From Alteromonas gracilis (GTDB taxonomy: Bacteria; Pseudomonadota; Gammaproteobacteria; Enterobacterales; Alteromonadaceae), in assembly GCF_002993325.1 (NCBI RefSeq), contig NZ_PVNO01000026.1:1-64000 (forward strand): DNA of 64,000 nt, in the 5' to 3' direction. The position numbers and the translations under genes are program-made. The stretch's first letter is position 1. Every line of letters begins with the position of its first letter. The notes below the pieces were generated by a model. It did no database searches. It was given only the letters and a program-made list of their open reading frames with translations, and was not told where the DNA came from. Of the stretch, positions 50,140 through 58,319 are shown one piece after another.

Positions 50140-51087
50140 ATGCGTTTATCTGTGGTGCTGACAATCTTTTATTTTGGTATAGCAGCAACGCTAACTGGGT
50201 GCGATATGACGAATAGCAGCAATAAGGATACTGATACTAACAGGGCCGAAACGACATATCTAAATGCTGACAAAGTTAAACCCCAGTCTATCGTTTACAA
50301 AACAGTTAATGGCAAAGGTTTAGCATTGGACCTATACATGCCAGCTTTCTCCGAAACAACTCCTAGACTCGCTTTGTGGGTGCATGGAGGAGCTTGGATG
50401 AGAGGGAGTAAAGATGAAACCATGCCCAAAAACGGTAACTTGGTCGCCTCTTTGCTCAATGAAGGTGTGGCCGTTGCGGCAGTAAATTATCGACTTAGCG
50501 GTGAGGCCATTTATCCTGCCGCCCCTAATGATATAAACGATGCGATTAATTTTTTAGTTGATAATAAAGATGAGCTTAAGCTGAGTGCTGACCGTGTAAT
50601 AATGATGGGGCGTTCCGCGGGAGGGCATCTGGCCTCGCTCTTGACCACATCAAACAACGACGACGTGCCATTTCTTAATGCAAAGCCGCGCTACAGTGTT
50701 ATTGGTATGGTTGACTTTTTTGGGCCCTCTGACCTTGTTGCCTTAAGAGGAAACAGCGGCAAGGTTGACCACGATGCTCCCGACGCTGCCGAGGCCTTAT
50801 TTTTAGGTGAATCACCACTGGCCAACGAAGCCTTAGCGCGAGAAGCATCGCCAACTACTTATATAGATGATGAAACGCCGCCTTTTATTATTTTCCACGG
50901 ACTTGATGATGGTGTAGTACCCGCTTCGCAAAGCGAATTATTGAGTCGCCATTTAGACCAATTTGGCGTGCCAAACGCGTTGTTCCTCGTTAAAGGTAAG
51001 CGCCACGGTGATCCGGTATTTGATACCGACGAGTTTGTGTCGAAAGTAATTAGCTTTGTAAGAGACGTTAAAAAAGAAAATAACTGA
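50140..51087 (+). CDS. alpha/beta hydrolase lipoprotein (esterase-like)
   Basis: 315 residues. Signal peptide and lipobox (AATLTGCDMTNSS, Cys about 21). Catalytic elements: oxyanion HGGAWMRGSK, nucleophile GRSAGGHLAS, a late Asp (HGLDDGVVPAS) and His (VKGKRHGDP). This is the esterase/lipase-type fold (Abhydrolase_3 group). Probably lipid-anchored in the periplasm or outer membrane. It is 33 bp upstream of the glyoxalase gene and may share a transcript with it. Confidence 0.85.
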   Translation: MRLSVVLTIFYFGIAATLTGCDMTNSSNKDTDTNRAETTYLNADKVKPQSIVYKTVNGKGLALDLYMPAFSETTPRLALWVHGGAWMRGSKDETMPKNGNLVASLLNEGVAVAAVNYRLSGEAIYPAAPNDINDAINFLVDNKDELKLSADRVIMMGRSAGGHLASLLTTSNNDDVPFLNAKPRYSVIGMVDFFGPSDLVALRGNSGKVDHDAPDAAEALFLGESPLANEALAREASPTTYIDDETPPFIIFHGLDDGVVPASQSELLSRHLDQFGVPNALFLVKGKRHGDPVFDTDEFVSKVISFVRDVKKENN

Positions 51088-51119
51088 TTTCATTTCAATA
51101 GGGTAAAAGGAAAAAAATT

Positions 51120-51668
51120 ATGAGCCGACATTTCGATAAGGCCGAAGGCCTGTATGAAGAGAAAGATGCTGCTACCCAAGGCTTTGTGTTCAATCAAACT
51201 ATGCTGCGCATTGCAGACCCTAAGCGCTCGCTAGACTTTTACACTCGCGTAATGGGGATGACACTCATTAAGCGGTTGGATTTTGAAGAAATGAAGTTTA
51301 GCCTTTATTTTTTGGCTGCAGGAGACGATTTCTCGGATATTTCCGACGATGCCGATGAGCGTACCCAGCAAACTTTTGGTCGCCCCGCAATGCTTGAATT
51401 AACCCATAACTGGGGTGATACGCCAGAAACGGTTAGCTACCACAACGGCAATACCGAACCTAAGGGATTTGGTCATATTGGTTTTCATGTACCCGATGCT
51501 GAATCAGCCTGCGCCAGATTCGAATCCCTAGACGTTCCTTTTCAAAAAGGCCTGAATGATGGCTCTATGAAAGGTATTGCGTTTATTAAAGACCCGGACG
51601 GCTACTGGATTGAGATTTTCGACGCATCAAAAGTTGCTGAAACTTGTGCGCCGCATTTGAAAAAGTAG
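51120..51668 (+). CDS. gloA: lactoylglutathione lyase (glyoxalase I)
   Basis: 182 residues converting the methylglyoxal-glutathione hemithioacetal to lactoylglutathione. The double VOC module starts [45 protein letters not shown], then [44 protein letters not shown] and ends [16 protein letters not shown]. His/Glu metal ligands are in place ([23 protein letters not shown]). The length and the insert [21 protein letters not shown] match the longer, eukaryote-like zinc-type enzymes. A strong terminator follows. Confidence 0.93.
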   Translation: MSRHFDKAEGLYEEKDAATQGFVFNQTMLRIADPKRSLDFYTRVMGMTLIKRLDFEEMKFSLYFLAAGDDFSDISDDADERTQQTFGRPAMLELTHNWGDTPETVSYHNGNTEPKGFGHIGFHVPDAESACARFESLDVPFQKGLNDGSMKGIAFIKDPDGYWIEIFDASKVAETCAPHLKK

Positions 51669-51746
51669 CTTAGAGGTTTCGAAGGTTGTGCATGCTGCTC
51701 GCAGAGCTTAGCTAGTCGAGAATTTCAATAAAGCATCACTAGACGA

Positions 51747-51777
51747 GGGTAGCCCATGGAAGTCGGCTACCCTTTTT
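51747..51777 (+). terminator. rho-independent terminator after gloA
   Basis: GGGTAGCC (51747-51754) and GGCTACCC (51765-51772) form an 8-bp perfect stem with a 10-base loop, followed by TTTTTG. Confidence 0.9.
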
Positions 51778-51782
51778 GTTTA

Positions 51783-54700
51783 TCAATTCGCCTCAAGGGT
51801 TAACTCTACACCGCTAAATTCAGTATGTAAGTCGTGCTGAGTATTTAATAAGAATAAACGGTTCGCTTCAACGTTAGCTTCGTTAGCTAAATAGCGTTTT
51901 ACCGCTTTGCTCCGCGCATCAGCCAGTTGAATTAATTCACTTTCTGAAATATCGATGCTGTTGCGTAGTCTGTTGTATCGCGCAATGCTTAATGCGCGAT
52001 TTACACTATCTTCGTTGACAATTTCCTTGATGCCATCAGCACTTTTTGGGCTATCTTCATCACCTAAATTTGCGAGTTCAGGGTAAAGCTGCACCATCAT
52101 GTTTTCAAATTCTTGGTTAAGGTCAGGTGTAAACACCTCAACATAGTGTGATAAAAGGGCGTCGGCTAATGGGCCTTCCAATGGAATACGGCTGCCGGTT
52201 AATGGCTCATCTTGCGAACTTCCACTGTCGCTGAGACTTTCATTTTTTCCGCCAGCAGAAGTATTCGCGGTCGTACTCTCATTGTCTGAAATAGCAGATG
52301 GTTCAATAAGTCCGCTTTTCGCTAAAAGCGTGGTGTTTAGCTGACGTTGTGCCAGCGCACTTGCATCTGATACCGCATTAACCGTACCTTCGATGTTTAC
52401 TCTAAGCCCAGGGCGTTTTTTTAAGGCCTCAGCTAGAGTGTTAAGCTTTTCCTTAGCCTGGGCATCTAGCTTGTGTTCCCCGAACATAAACGTAACACTG
52501 TCGAGCTCATCGTCACTGCCAACCAGATTTGCTAGTAGCGAAAACGGTGCGGTTACAGCCTTGGTAATAATATTGCCAATAGCATTGAGGATAATAGAAC
52601 CAAAGCTAAAATCTGGGCTATCTACGTCTCCAGATACATCTAAACCTAAATCTATAACGCCGTTACTATCTTCGAGAAGCGCGATAGCGAGCCCAAGCGG
52701 CAAACTTAGCGCTTGGTCAGAATTAGATTTTTTGCCTAGGGTTAGCTGGTCGATAACTACATGATTCTTACCTTCCAATGCTTTCCCGTTAAGCTTGTAT
52801 TGCACGGCTAATGACAACAAGCCTTTATCAATGTAATAGCCCATGTAAGTGCCAGAATAGGGGTTAACAGAAGTAAGTTCAGCGCCTTTTACTGAGAAGT
52901 TTAAATCTAGGTCTAGGTCACTTTTTAACGGGTGAATGGTACCCGCTAATTTTACTGGTGCGTAGTTATCTATTTTTCCAGTGACATCCACGTTCGCTGG
53001 CGTGTCTGAGCGGGAGTCGATGCCCGATACTTTTCCATTTAGGCTTTCTATGGCCGAAGCGAATTTCGGTGTTAATGAGTAATCAGCAAAGTAGGCTTTA
53101 CCGTTTTCAATTGATATGGCATTCACTACAACAGCAAGCTCTTCAGCGTTTGAAGGCGTCTTTTCACGAGTTTCAGATGTAGCCGAATTTGTTGAGTTCA
53201 TGCTGCGAGGTTCGTCAGCGATATCACTCTTAGCGGACTGCTCTGCATCGTTGTCTTGTTTTGAAGCAACAACTAGCTTGCTCACATTGGTCTGCTTAGC
53301 CTCATCGACAATGAGTCGAGCGAAGGGGGACAGTAACTTAATATTGTCTACGCTTAGCTGGTTTAAAGCGTGATTAAAATTGATATCGTCCACCATTAAC
53401 GACTGCCATTGCAACAACGGCTCTTTCGCATCATCCAGAATGTTTAAGTCAGTCACCTTCGTACTGGCCTTAACGTTTAATGTATCAGTACCCCCATCAC
53501 CCATTGCAGCGTCAAATTCAACATCCAGATTAAATAGCCCTTTTTCAAGGGTGACATTGGCGTAGGGGGAAATATATTGCTGAAATTGATTAAGCACTAA
53601 TTGCTCGACGGCAGCTTTGCCCTTCACCGTTTGCTCTGCAATAACTAGACTTCCGCTACTTGTTATAGTGCCTTTTGACGTATTGCTAAAGGACTGGGTG
53701 TCGGCAGAAATTTCCAGGCTTGTGGTATAAGAAATGGGCTTAGAGTAGTCAGTGGTGATTTCACCGCTTTCAATATCGAAGTGACTAACTCTGTAATAGG
53801 TGCCATCACTTACACTTCGTTCTAGCATATCAATGGTGCCGTTATTGAACCCAAACTTTTGTAACGCAACCTGCCACCTGGACTCTTTGGTTAACTCTGT
53901 AGAGCTATTGAAAGTTTTTGTTTTTTTATGCATTTCCTCGTCTGTTGGTGCAGGCAAGGCGGTCTCTGCATGAATGCTGTTGTTTGCCTCAGGTGATTCA
54001 CTCACACCTACTTGCTCAGCACTTTCACTCTCTATTTGAGACCCAGAGGGAACATGGGTGTTTGTATTGGTGCTCGTTTGCGATGTAGAGGAAGCGAGGC
54101 CTTTAGGTGTAAACAGGCGTTGTAGATCTAGCCCGGTTTCATCAAATAAACCCGACACCCTTATATCGTTCAGCGAAACTTCAGCAATATTTACTTGCTG
54201 CTCTGCACCGTTGACGTTTATGTCGTGAATAGCAAATGCGGGAATGGCCAGGATCTCTTTCGAGGTACTAGCGCTATCTGGCGCACTCGATGACGCAGTT
54301 GCATGAAACACCAAGTCGTTGACGGCAAATTCCCCCCGCTCTAGTAAAAACTGAAACGCATCTCCCTCTTCAAAAGCTTTTGCCTGAAGGCTTAGACTAA
54401 CCCTACCGTTTACCAGTGTCGCTTCTATCATATCTTTTGATAGCGACCAAAGCGGTGTAAGCGCCACGTCACTTATTGCAACGTCGGTGGTAACTTTAAA
54501 CGGAGATAGTTGGAACTCACCTTTGATGGAAACTTTGCCTCTCTCGGCGGTGAGCAAATCAAACTGATATTGATTAAACGCGGCTTGGCTTTCGTAGGGC
54601 GAGTTGTTTTTCTCGGTATTTGGGTTTTTACCCGAAGAAGCTGTGCTTACATCCTGCTCGTTGATGTCGATTGATCCGCTATCGTTAATGTTGATCACAG

Positions 54701-55379
54701 CGTGCGTATCTAGGTCTTGCAGTACCACATTCAATTCTGGGTAATCCAGCAAGGTATCGGTAACTTTGTCTTCTAAAACAATATGTCCGTCGCTTAGTAA
54801 AAACTGACCTAGTGTTATTCGAGGGACCAGTCGTTGAGATACGTCTTCCTTTTCATTTTTATCTTGCGTACTGCGCTTTTCAAGGTGAGCAAGGATGTCA
54901 GAAAAGTTGAACGTCTGCGTGTCTTTACCGGTACTTAAACGTGCTACTTTTGCATATGGCGCATTGATGCTTAATGACTCAATCGCAGGAGTGAGAGTAA
55001 ACAGTGTTTTCCAAAAGCCAATATCTAGCGAAATACTATTTACACTAAAAAAGCGATTGTTTACCTCTGTATTATTGGTATCACTTTCATTGCTGTTCTT
55101 ACTCTTGTTGTCACTAATACTGGTCGCTGATGGCTTAGATTCTGGATAGACGACAAAATCAGTAATGTCTAATTTCAACAGAAAGGGGTTGATAGCAATA
55201 TCTTCAACAGCAGCACTTCGCCCTGTATTTTCTTTTACTAGATTAGGTAACTTTGCCTCTAACACCGCAGGAATCACTACACCTAAAAAAAGGGCATAGG
55301 TAAGGTAGAAAAGGACAAGGTAGCTAGAAAGTCGAAACCACTTTGGTTTCGCTGAAAACCAAGATATTGCGTTTTGCAT
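51783..55379 (-). CDS. DUF748 domain protein (AsmA-like envelope protein)
   Basis: A 1198-residue envelope protein. One N-terminal span (LSSYLVLFYLTYALFLGVVIPAVLEAKLPNLVKENTGR) anchors it in the inner membrane. Long AsmA/DUF748 repeats of beta-strands follow (ISLDIGFWKTLFTLTPAIESLSINAPYAKVARL; GTIHPLKSDLDLDLNFSVKGAELTSVNPYSGTYMGYYIDKGLLSLAVQYKLNGKALEGKNHVVIDQLTLG), broken by low-complexity Ser/Thr/Asn-rich loops. An OmpA-like end region (DSVTFMFGEHKLDAQAKEKLNTLAEALKKRPGLRVNIEG) is typical of DUF748. AsmA-like proteins span the periplasm to move phospholipid; that role here is inferred. Confidence 0.88.
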   Translation of the reverse strand: MQNAISWFSAKPKWFRLSSYLVLFYLTYALFLGVVIPAVLEAKLPNLVKENTGRSAAVEDIAINPFLLKLDITDFVVYPESKPSATSISDNKSKNSNESDTNNTEVNNRFFSVNSISLDIGFWKTLFTLTPAIESLSINAPYAKVARLSTGKDTQTFNFSDILAHLEKRSTQDKNEKEDVSQRLVPRITLGQFLLSDGHIVLEDKVTDTLLDYPELNVVLQDLDTHAVININDSGSIDINEQDVSTASSGKNPNTEKNNSPYESQAAFNQYQFDLLTAERGKVSIKGEFQLSPFKVTTDVAISDVALTPLWSLSKDMIEATLVNGRVSLSLQAKAFEEGDAFQFLLERGEFAVNDLVFHATASSSAPDSASTSKEILAIPAFAIHDINVNGAEQQVNIAEVSLNDIRVSGLFDETGLDLQRLFTPKGLASSTSQTSTNTNTHVPSGSQIESESAEQVGVSESPEANNSIHAETALPAPTDEEMHKKTKTFNSSTELTKESRWQVALQKFGFNNGTIDMLERSVSDGTYYRVSHFDIESGEITTDYSKPISYTTSLEISADTQSFSNTSKGTITSSGSLVIAEQTVKGKAAVEQLVLNQFQQYISPYANVTLEKGLFNLDVEFDAAMGDGGTDTLNVKASTKVTDLNILDDAKEPLLQWQSLMVDDINFNHALNQLSVDNIKLLSPFARLIVDEAKQTNVSKLVVASKQDNDAEQSAKSDIADEPRSMNSTNSATSETREKTPSNAEELAVVVNAISIENGKAYFADYSLTPKFASAIESLNGKVSGIDSRSDTPANVDVTGKIDNYAPVKLAGTIHPLKSDLDLDLNFSVKGAELTSVNPYSGTYMGYYIDKGLLSLAVQYKLNGKALEGKNHVVIDQLTLGKKSNSDQALSLPLGLAIALLEDSNGVIDLGLDVSGDVDSPDFSFGSIILNAIGNIITKAVTAPFSLLANLVGSDDELDSVTFMFGEHKLDAQAKEKLNTLAEALKKRPGLRVNIEGTVNAVSDASALAQRQLNTTLLAKSGLIEPSAISDNESTTANTSAGGKNESLSDSGSSQDEPLTGSRIPLEGPLADALLSHYVEVFTPDLNQEFENMMVQLYPELANLGDEDSPKSADGIKEIVNEDSVNRALSIARYNRLRNSIDISESELIQLADARSKAVKRYLANEANVEANRLFLLNTQHDLHTEFSGVELTLEAN

Positions 55380-55509
55380 AGACGATTAGGCTGCGTAATT
55401 GAGTATGAAAAGATGAGCAAAGTCGCTATTAGCAAAAGTACAACCTTGCAAAAAATTTAGAGCGTATTGATTTATGCCAGACAGCACATCTCAATACGCT
55501 TTCAACAGA

Positions 55510-56100
55510 TTACAGAGCCGTTAGCAAATTATCTAGGCCAGATTTAAAGAGCGCTTGTGTTTCTTCATCGGCATTTACATTTAGGTATGAGCTGATTTGC
55601 GTGGCAAAACTGGCAATCATATCCGTTGATAGGCCTAGCGCCTCAAACTGTTGCTTCAAATCATTTACAGATTTAAGTGTCGAGCTATATTCAGATGCCT
55701 TATTAAGTAAGCCTGATAATGACGAGCTAGAACTTGCTGCCTTATCGCTGCTAAGTGAAGGTACGTTCTCAAGAAGACCATCAATACCAGGAATACTGTT
55801 CGCCAGCTCCGCGTAGTCACCACTAGAAAGGTTTCCTTGAACGTAGTTCATAATAGACGCAATACCGCCTTCTGATTGCGTTTCAGATACATTAAGAGTG
55901 TCAGAGACTGTGGCTACTAGGCTGGATAAGTCGATAGCAGACGCAGCACTTGTCGCCATTTCAGTCAGGCTACTAGAAGTAACAGTCGAGTCAGCTTTCT
56001 TATCGCCTAAAAGACCTTTGAGCTGGTCGATGTTGGCATTTGCGTTTGGTGTAACCAACGCAAGGGCAAAAATTGCGGGAGCTAGAGCGAAGCGGTTCAT
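55510..56100 (-). CDS. DUF2780 exported protein (VcgC/VcgE family)
   Basis: A 196-residue protein with a signal peptide (FALAPAIFALALVTPNANA). The rest is helical and Ser/Ala/Leu-rich; LKQQFEALGLSTDMIASFATQISSYLNVNADEETQALFKSGL at the C terminus is the conserved DUF2780 region. Residues about 120-135 are a run of Ser. Family function unknown; it was named after Vibrio proteins VcgC/VcgE. Probably periplasmic. Confidence 0.8.
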   Translation of the reverse strand: MNRFALAPAIFALALVTPNANANIDQLKGLLGDKKADSTVTSSSLTEMATSAASAIDLSSLVATVSDTLNVSETQSEGGIASIMNYVQGNLSSGDYAELANSIPGIDGLLENVPSLSSDKAASSSSSLSGLLNKASEYSSTLKSVNDLKQQFEALGLSTDMIASFATQISSYLNVNADEETQALFKSGLDNLLTAL

Positions 56101-56366
56101 AATAGATTTCCTTGTTGTACACCGAGGGAGTAAAAGCCCCTCTTAGCGCAATGTGATGGCCGATAATTAGCTATCGATTATCTAAGCCGTCCATAAATTA
56201 GAATTAAGAAGATAAATGAGTATTTGTATTCTACCGTAGTGCAGAGGTATTTTCTTTAGATGAAATGTAAAGGCACTTTACGCTTTCACTAAACCTTGCA
56301 TGGCCAGAAAGTAGTGATACTAAAATAAGCGTAAATCAGACAGCATTTAAGCTAATTAGACAAAAC
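56101..56366. other. gene-free upstream region of the DUF2780 gene
   Basis: About 266 bp (314 bp up to the next stop codon, including the terminator entered separately). It must hold the DUF2780 promoter. No repeat or RNA gene is seen. Confidence 0.4.
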
Positions 56367-56395
56367 ACTAAAAGGAGCGGTGCGCTCCTTTTAGT
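56367..56395 (-). terminator. terminator after the M56/TonB gene
   Basis: ACTAAAAGGAGCG and CGCTCCTTTTAGT form a perfect 13-bp stem with a 3-base loop, followed on the minus strand by GTTTTGTC. Confidence 0.85.
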
Positions 56396-56414
56396 ATTCT
56401 GACAAGTCTCGTGC

Positions 56415-57656
56415 TTACTTGCTTTGTTTTGGCGGAATAATTATGCGCTCTGCGTCTGGGAGGGCATTCTTCTCAATACTCGCGGTATCAAGGCTGGCGC
56501 TAAGTTGGTAGTCTAACTGAACGAGAAGCCCCGTTTGCTTTACTCCTTTTCCGCCCTGAATACGCGGTTTGTATTCCCATTGTTCAAGGGCAACTTTAGC
56601 GCTCTTTTCAAATACACCTGCTGGCTTCGATTTGACCACGGTTACGTTATCGGTCGCGCCGGTTTCAGTGATATCGAAAGAAAGCACAACAAAGCCTTCT
56701 ACATTGTCTTGTGCCGCTTTTTCCGGGTAGGCGGGTGGAACACGTTTTATAGGTGACGCCATGTTAATTTTATCTTCAGCTTTAGCTGACGGTACGGGTG
56801 AATTTGCCAATGCCGTATTTATAGTCAGTAGCGCGGCAATGGAAAGCATCCCTGCTGCCAGCACTTTACTGCTCTGAATAGGTTGTTTAATGGCGTTTAT
56901 TCGTTTGATCATAGTCCTTTTTTCTCCAAAGGTTGGGTATAGCCCTATATTACGATGCAGGGCGTTTGAACAATGCTCAGCACACTGCACAAGTGCTTTT
57001 GCATAGGTGAGTTTTTCTTTGTCTGTTTTGTCTTTCAGTACCGCGTTATCGCAAGCCAACTCTTGATTTATTCTGAAGGATTTCAGTGCTAGCCAAACGA
57101 GGGGGTTAAACCAAAATAGAATGGCGAGAATAAGCGCTAAGGTATTCCACAGATGATCACAGTGTTTGCGATGTACGTTTTCATGTTCTAACACCAAGGC
57201 TTGTTGCTTTACTGAAAACGTGCTTTTAAATGAGAAGGGTATAAGTACTTTGGGTTTAATAAAACCAAACAACATGGGCATGGGCGCTTTGCTAGAATAA
57301 TACGCATTGGTGTGTAATGCGTGGCGTTTTGAAATAGAAGTCCAGGTTGCGAAATGATGGACCAATACATAGGTAGTGATAATAGTCACACCTATCGCCC
57401 AGAGAGTAAGCCAAGTTGCAAAGTGGTCAGTGCCAAGCGTGGGCTTTACACCAACCATATATCGAGTGAAGGTATTCGATGGGATACTCACTAACGACAT
57501 GGGAAGGTTGTTAACAATCAAGCACGCAGGCACTAACGCCCACAATTTATATGAAAGAGAAACGCCAATCTTATTAGTAAAAAAGTGCTCGCAGATAATC
57601 AGTAAGCCAAGCGCTAGTGATAAAACGCCTTGTTGAGCAATGAGCCAATCAATCAT
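56415..57656 (-). CDS. M56 (BlaR1-like) membrane metallopeptidase fused to a TonB C-terminal domain
   Basis: A 413-residue protein. Membrane spans at about 10-30, 35-55, 85-105 and 265-285 surround a cytosolic zinc peptidase with HENVHRKHCDH (about 160-170; HExxH) and a second Glu/Asp region (NQELACDNAVLKDKTDKEKLTYAKAL). The C-terminal 90 residues form a TonB-like domain (RVPPAYPEKAAQDNVEGFVVLSFDITETGATDNVTVVKSKPAGVFEKSAKVALEQWEYKP). M56 proteins with TonB tails sense an envelope signal and act on a BlaI-type repressor. Its start overlaps blaI-like by 8 bp. Confidence 0.88.
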   Translation of the reverse strand: MIDWLIAQQGVLSLALGLLIICEHFFTNKIGVSLSYKLWALVPACLIVNNLPMSLVSIPSNTFTRYMVGVKPTLGTDHFATWLTLWAIGVTIITTYVLVHHFATWTSISKRHALHTNAYYSSKAPMPMLFGFIKPKVLIPFSFKSTFSVKQQALVLEHENVHRKHCDHLWNTLALILAILFWFNPLVWLALKSFRINQELACDNAVLKDKTDKEKLTYAKALVQCAEHCSNALHRNIGLYPTFGEKRTMIKRINAIKQPIQSSKVLAAGMLSIAALLTINTALANSPVPSAKAEDKINMASPIKRVPPAYPEKAAQDNVEGFVVLSFDITETGATDNVTVVKSKPAGVFEKSAKVALEQWEYKPRIQGGKGVKQTGLLVQLDYQLSASLDTASIEKNALPDAERIIIPPKQSK

Positions 57657-58041
57657 TTTTCTGTTCCCATTCTTTTATAAGGGCTTTCAGTTCACTCACA
57701 TCTTGTTTAGAAAGCGAGTTTTGATTGGCAAAACCGGCGACCATTGGAGCAATTTTGCCCTTAAATAAGCGACTAACGAAGTTTGTCGTTTCTTTCTTTG
57801 TATAATCCTCGCGCGCAATGAGCGGGTAGTAGAGGTATTGGCGTTGCTGCTTTTCAAACCCTAACACACCTTTTTTTACCAGGCGCCCAAGCAGCGTCTT
57901 TACTGTTTTCTCATGCCAATCTTTTTTATCATTAAGCCGCACTACAACATCATTTGACGTTGCAGGATGGTCGTCCCACAGTACGTCTAACACTTCAAAT
58001 TCAGCGTTCGAAATTTCAGGTTTTTCCTGCATGTTGCTCAT
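57649..58041 (-). CDS. BlaI/MecI/CopY family repressor
   Basis: A 130-residue winged-helix repressor. ISNAEFEVLDVLWDDHPATSNDVVVRLNDKKDWHEKTVKTLLGRLVKKGVLGFEKQQRQYLYYPLIAREDY is the characteristic N-terminal DNA-binding part; the C-terminal helices mediate dimerisation. It is the first gene of a two-gene operon with the M56 peptidase, the usual partner that destroys it on signal. Two TACA/TGTA palindromes stand upstream. What genes besides its own are controlled is unknown. Confidence 0.93.
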   Translation of the reverse strand: MSNMQEKPEISNAEFEVLDVLWDDHPATSNDVVVRLNDKKDWHEKTVKTLLGRLVKKGVLGFEKQQRQYLYYPLIAREDYTKKETTNFVSRLFKGKIAPMVAGFANQNSLSKQDVSELKALIKEWEQKND

Positions 58042-58064
58042 AGTATTAACGTCTTTTATGTTTG

Positions 58065-58104
58065 ATTACATTTGTAGTCGATATATTTAGATTACACTTG
58101 TAAT
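58065..58104. promoter_or_regulatory. tandem BlaI-type operators
   Basis: ATTACA-TT-TGTAGT (58065-58078) and ATTACA-CT-TGTAAT (58091-58104), 26 bases apart, lie 24 and 50 bp upstream of the blaI-like start. The TACA/TGTA dyad is the classic BlaI/MecI operator core; the second copy is a perfect palindrome. Confidence 0.75.
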
Positions 58105-58319
58105 TTTAAAGTGCAAGAATTTTTTGCGTGTTTTTAGAGCAGTTTCAAAGAGTGGGTACTTATCGATGCGGATTGGTATAAATAGACTTGAGGCCTTTAA
58201 ATCACACATGGTGCAAGTGAGAAAGTAGTTGAACAAGATGAAAGAGAGTAACAAGCAAGAGTAGAAAGAAAGGCGAGAAAGCAAACCGAGGCAGAAAAGT
58301 CTAAGGTACCTTTAATTTT

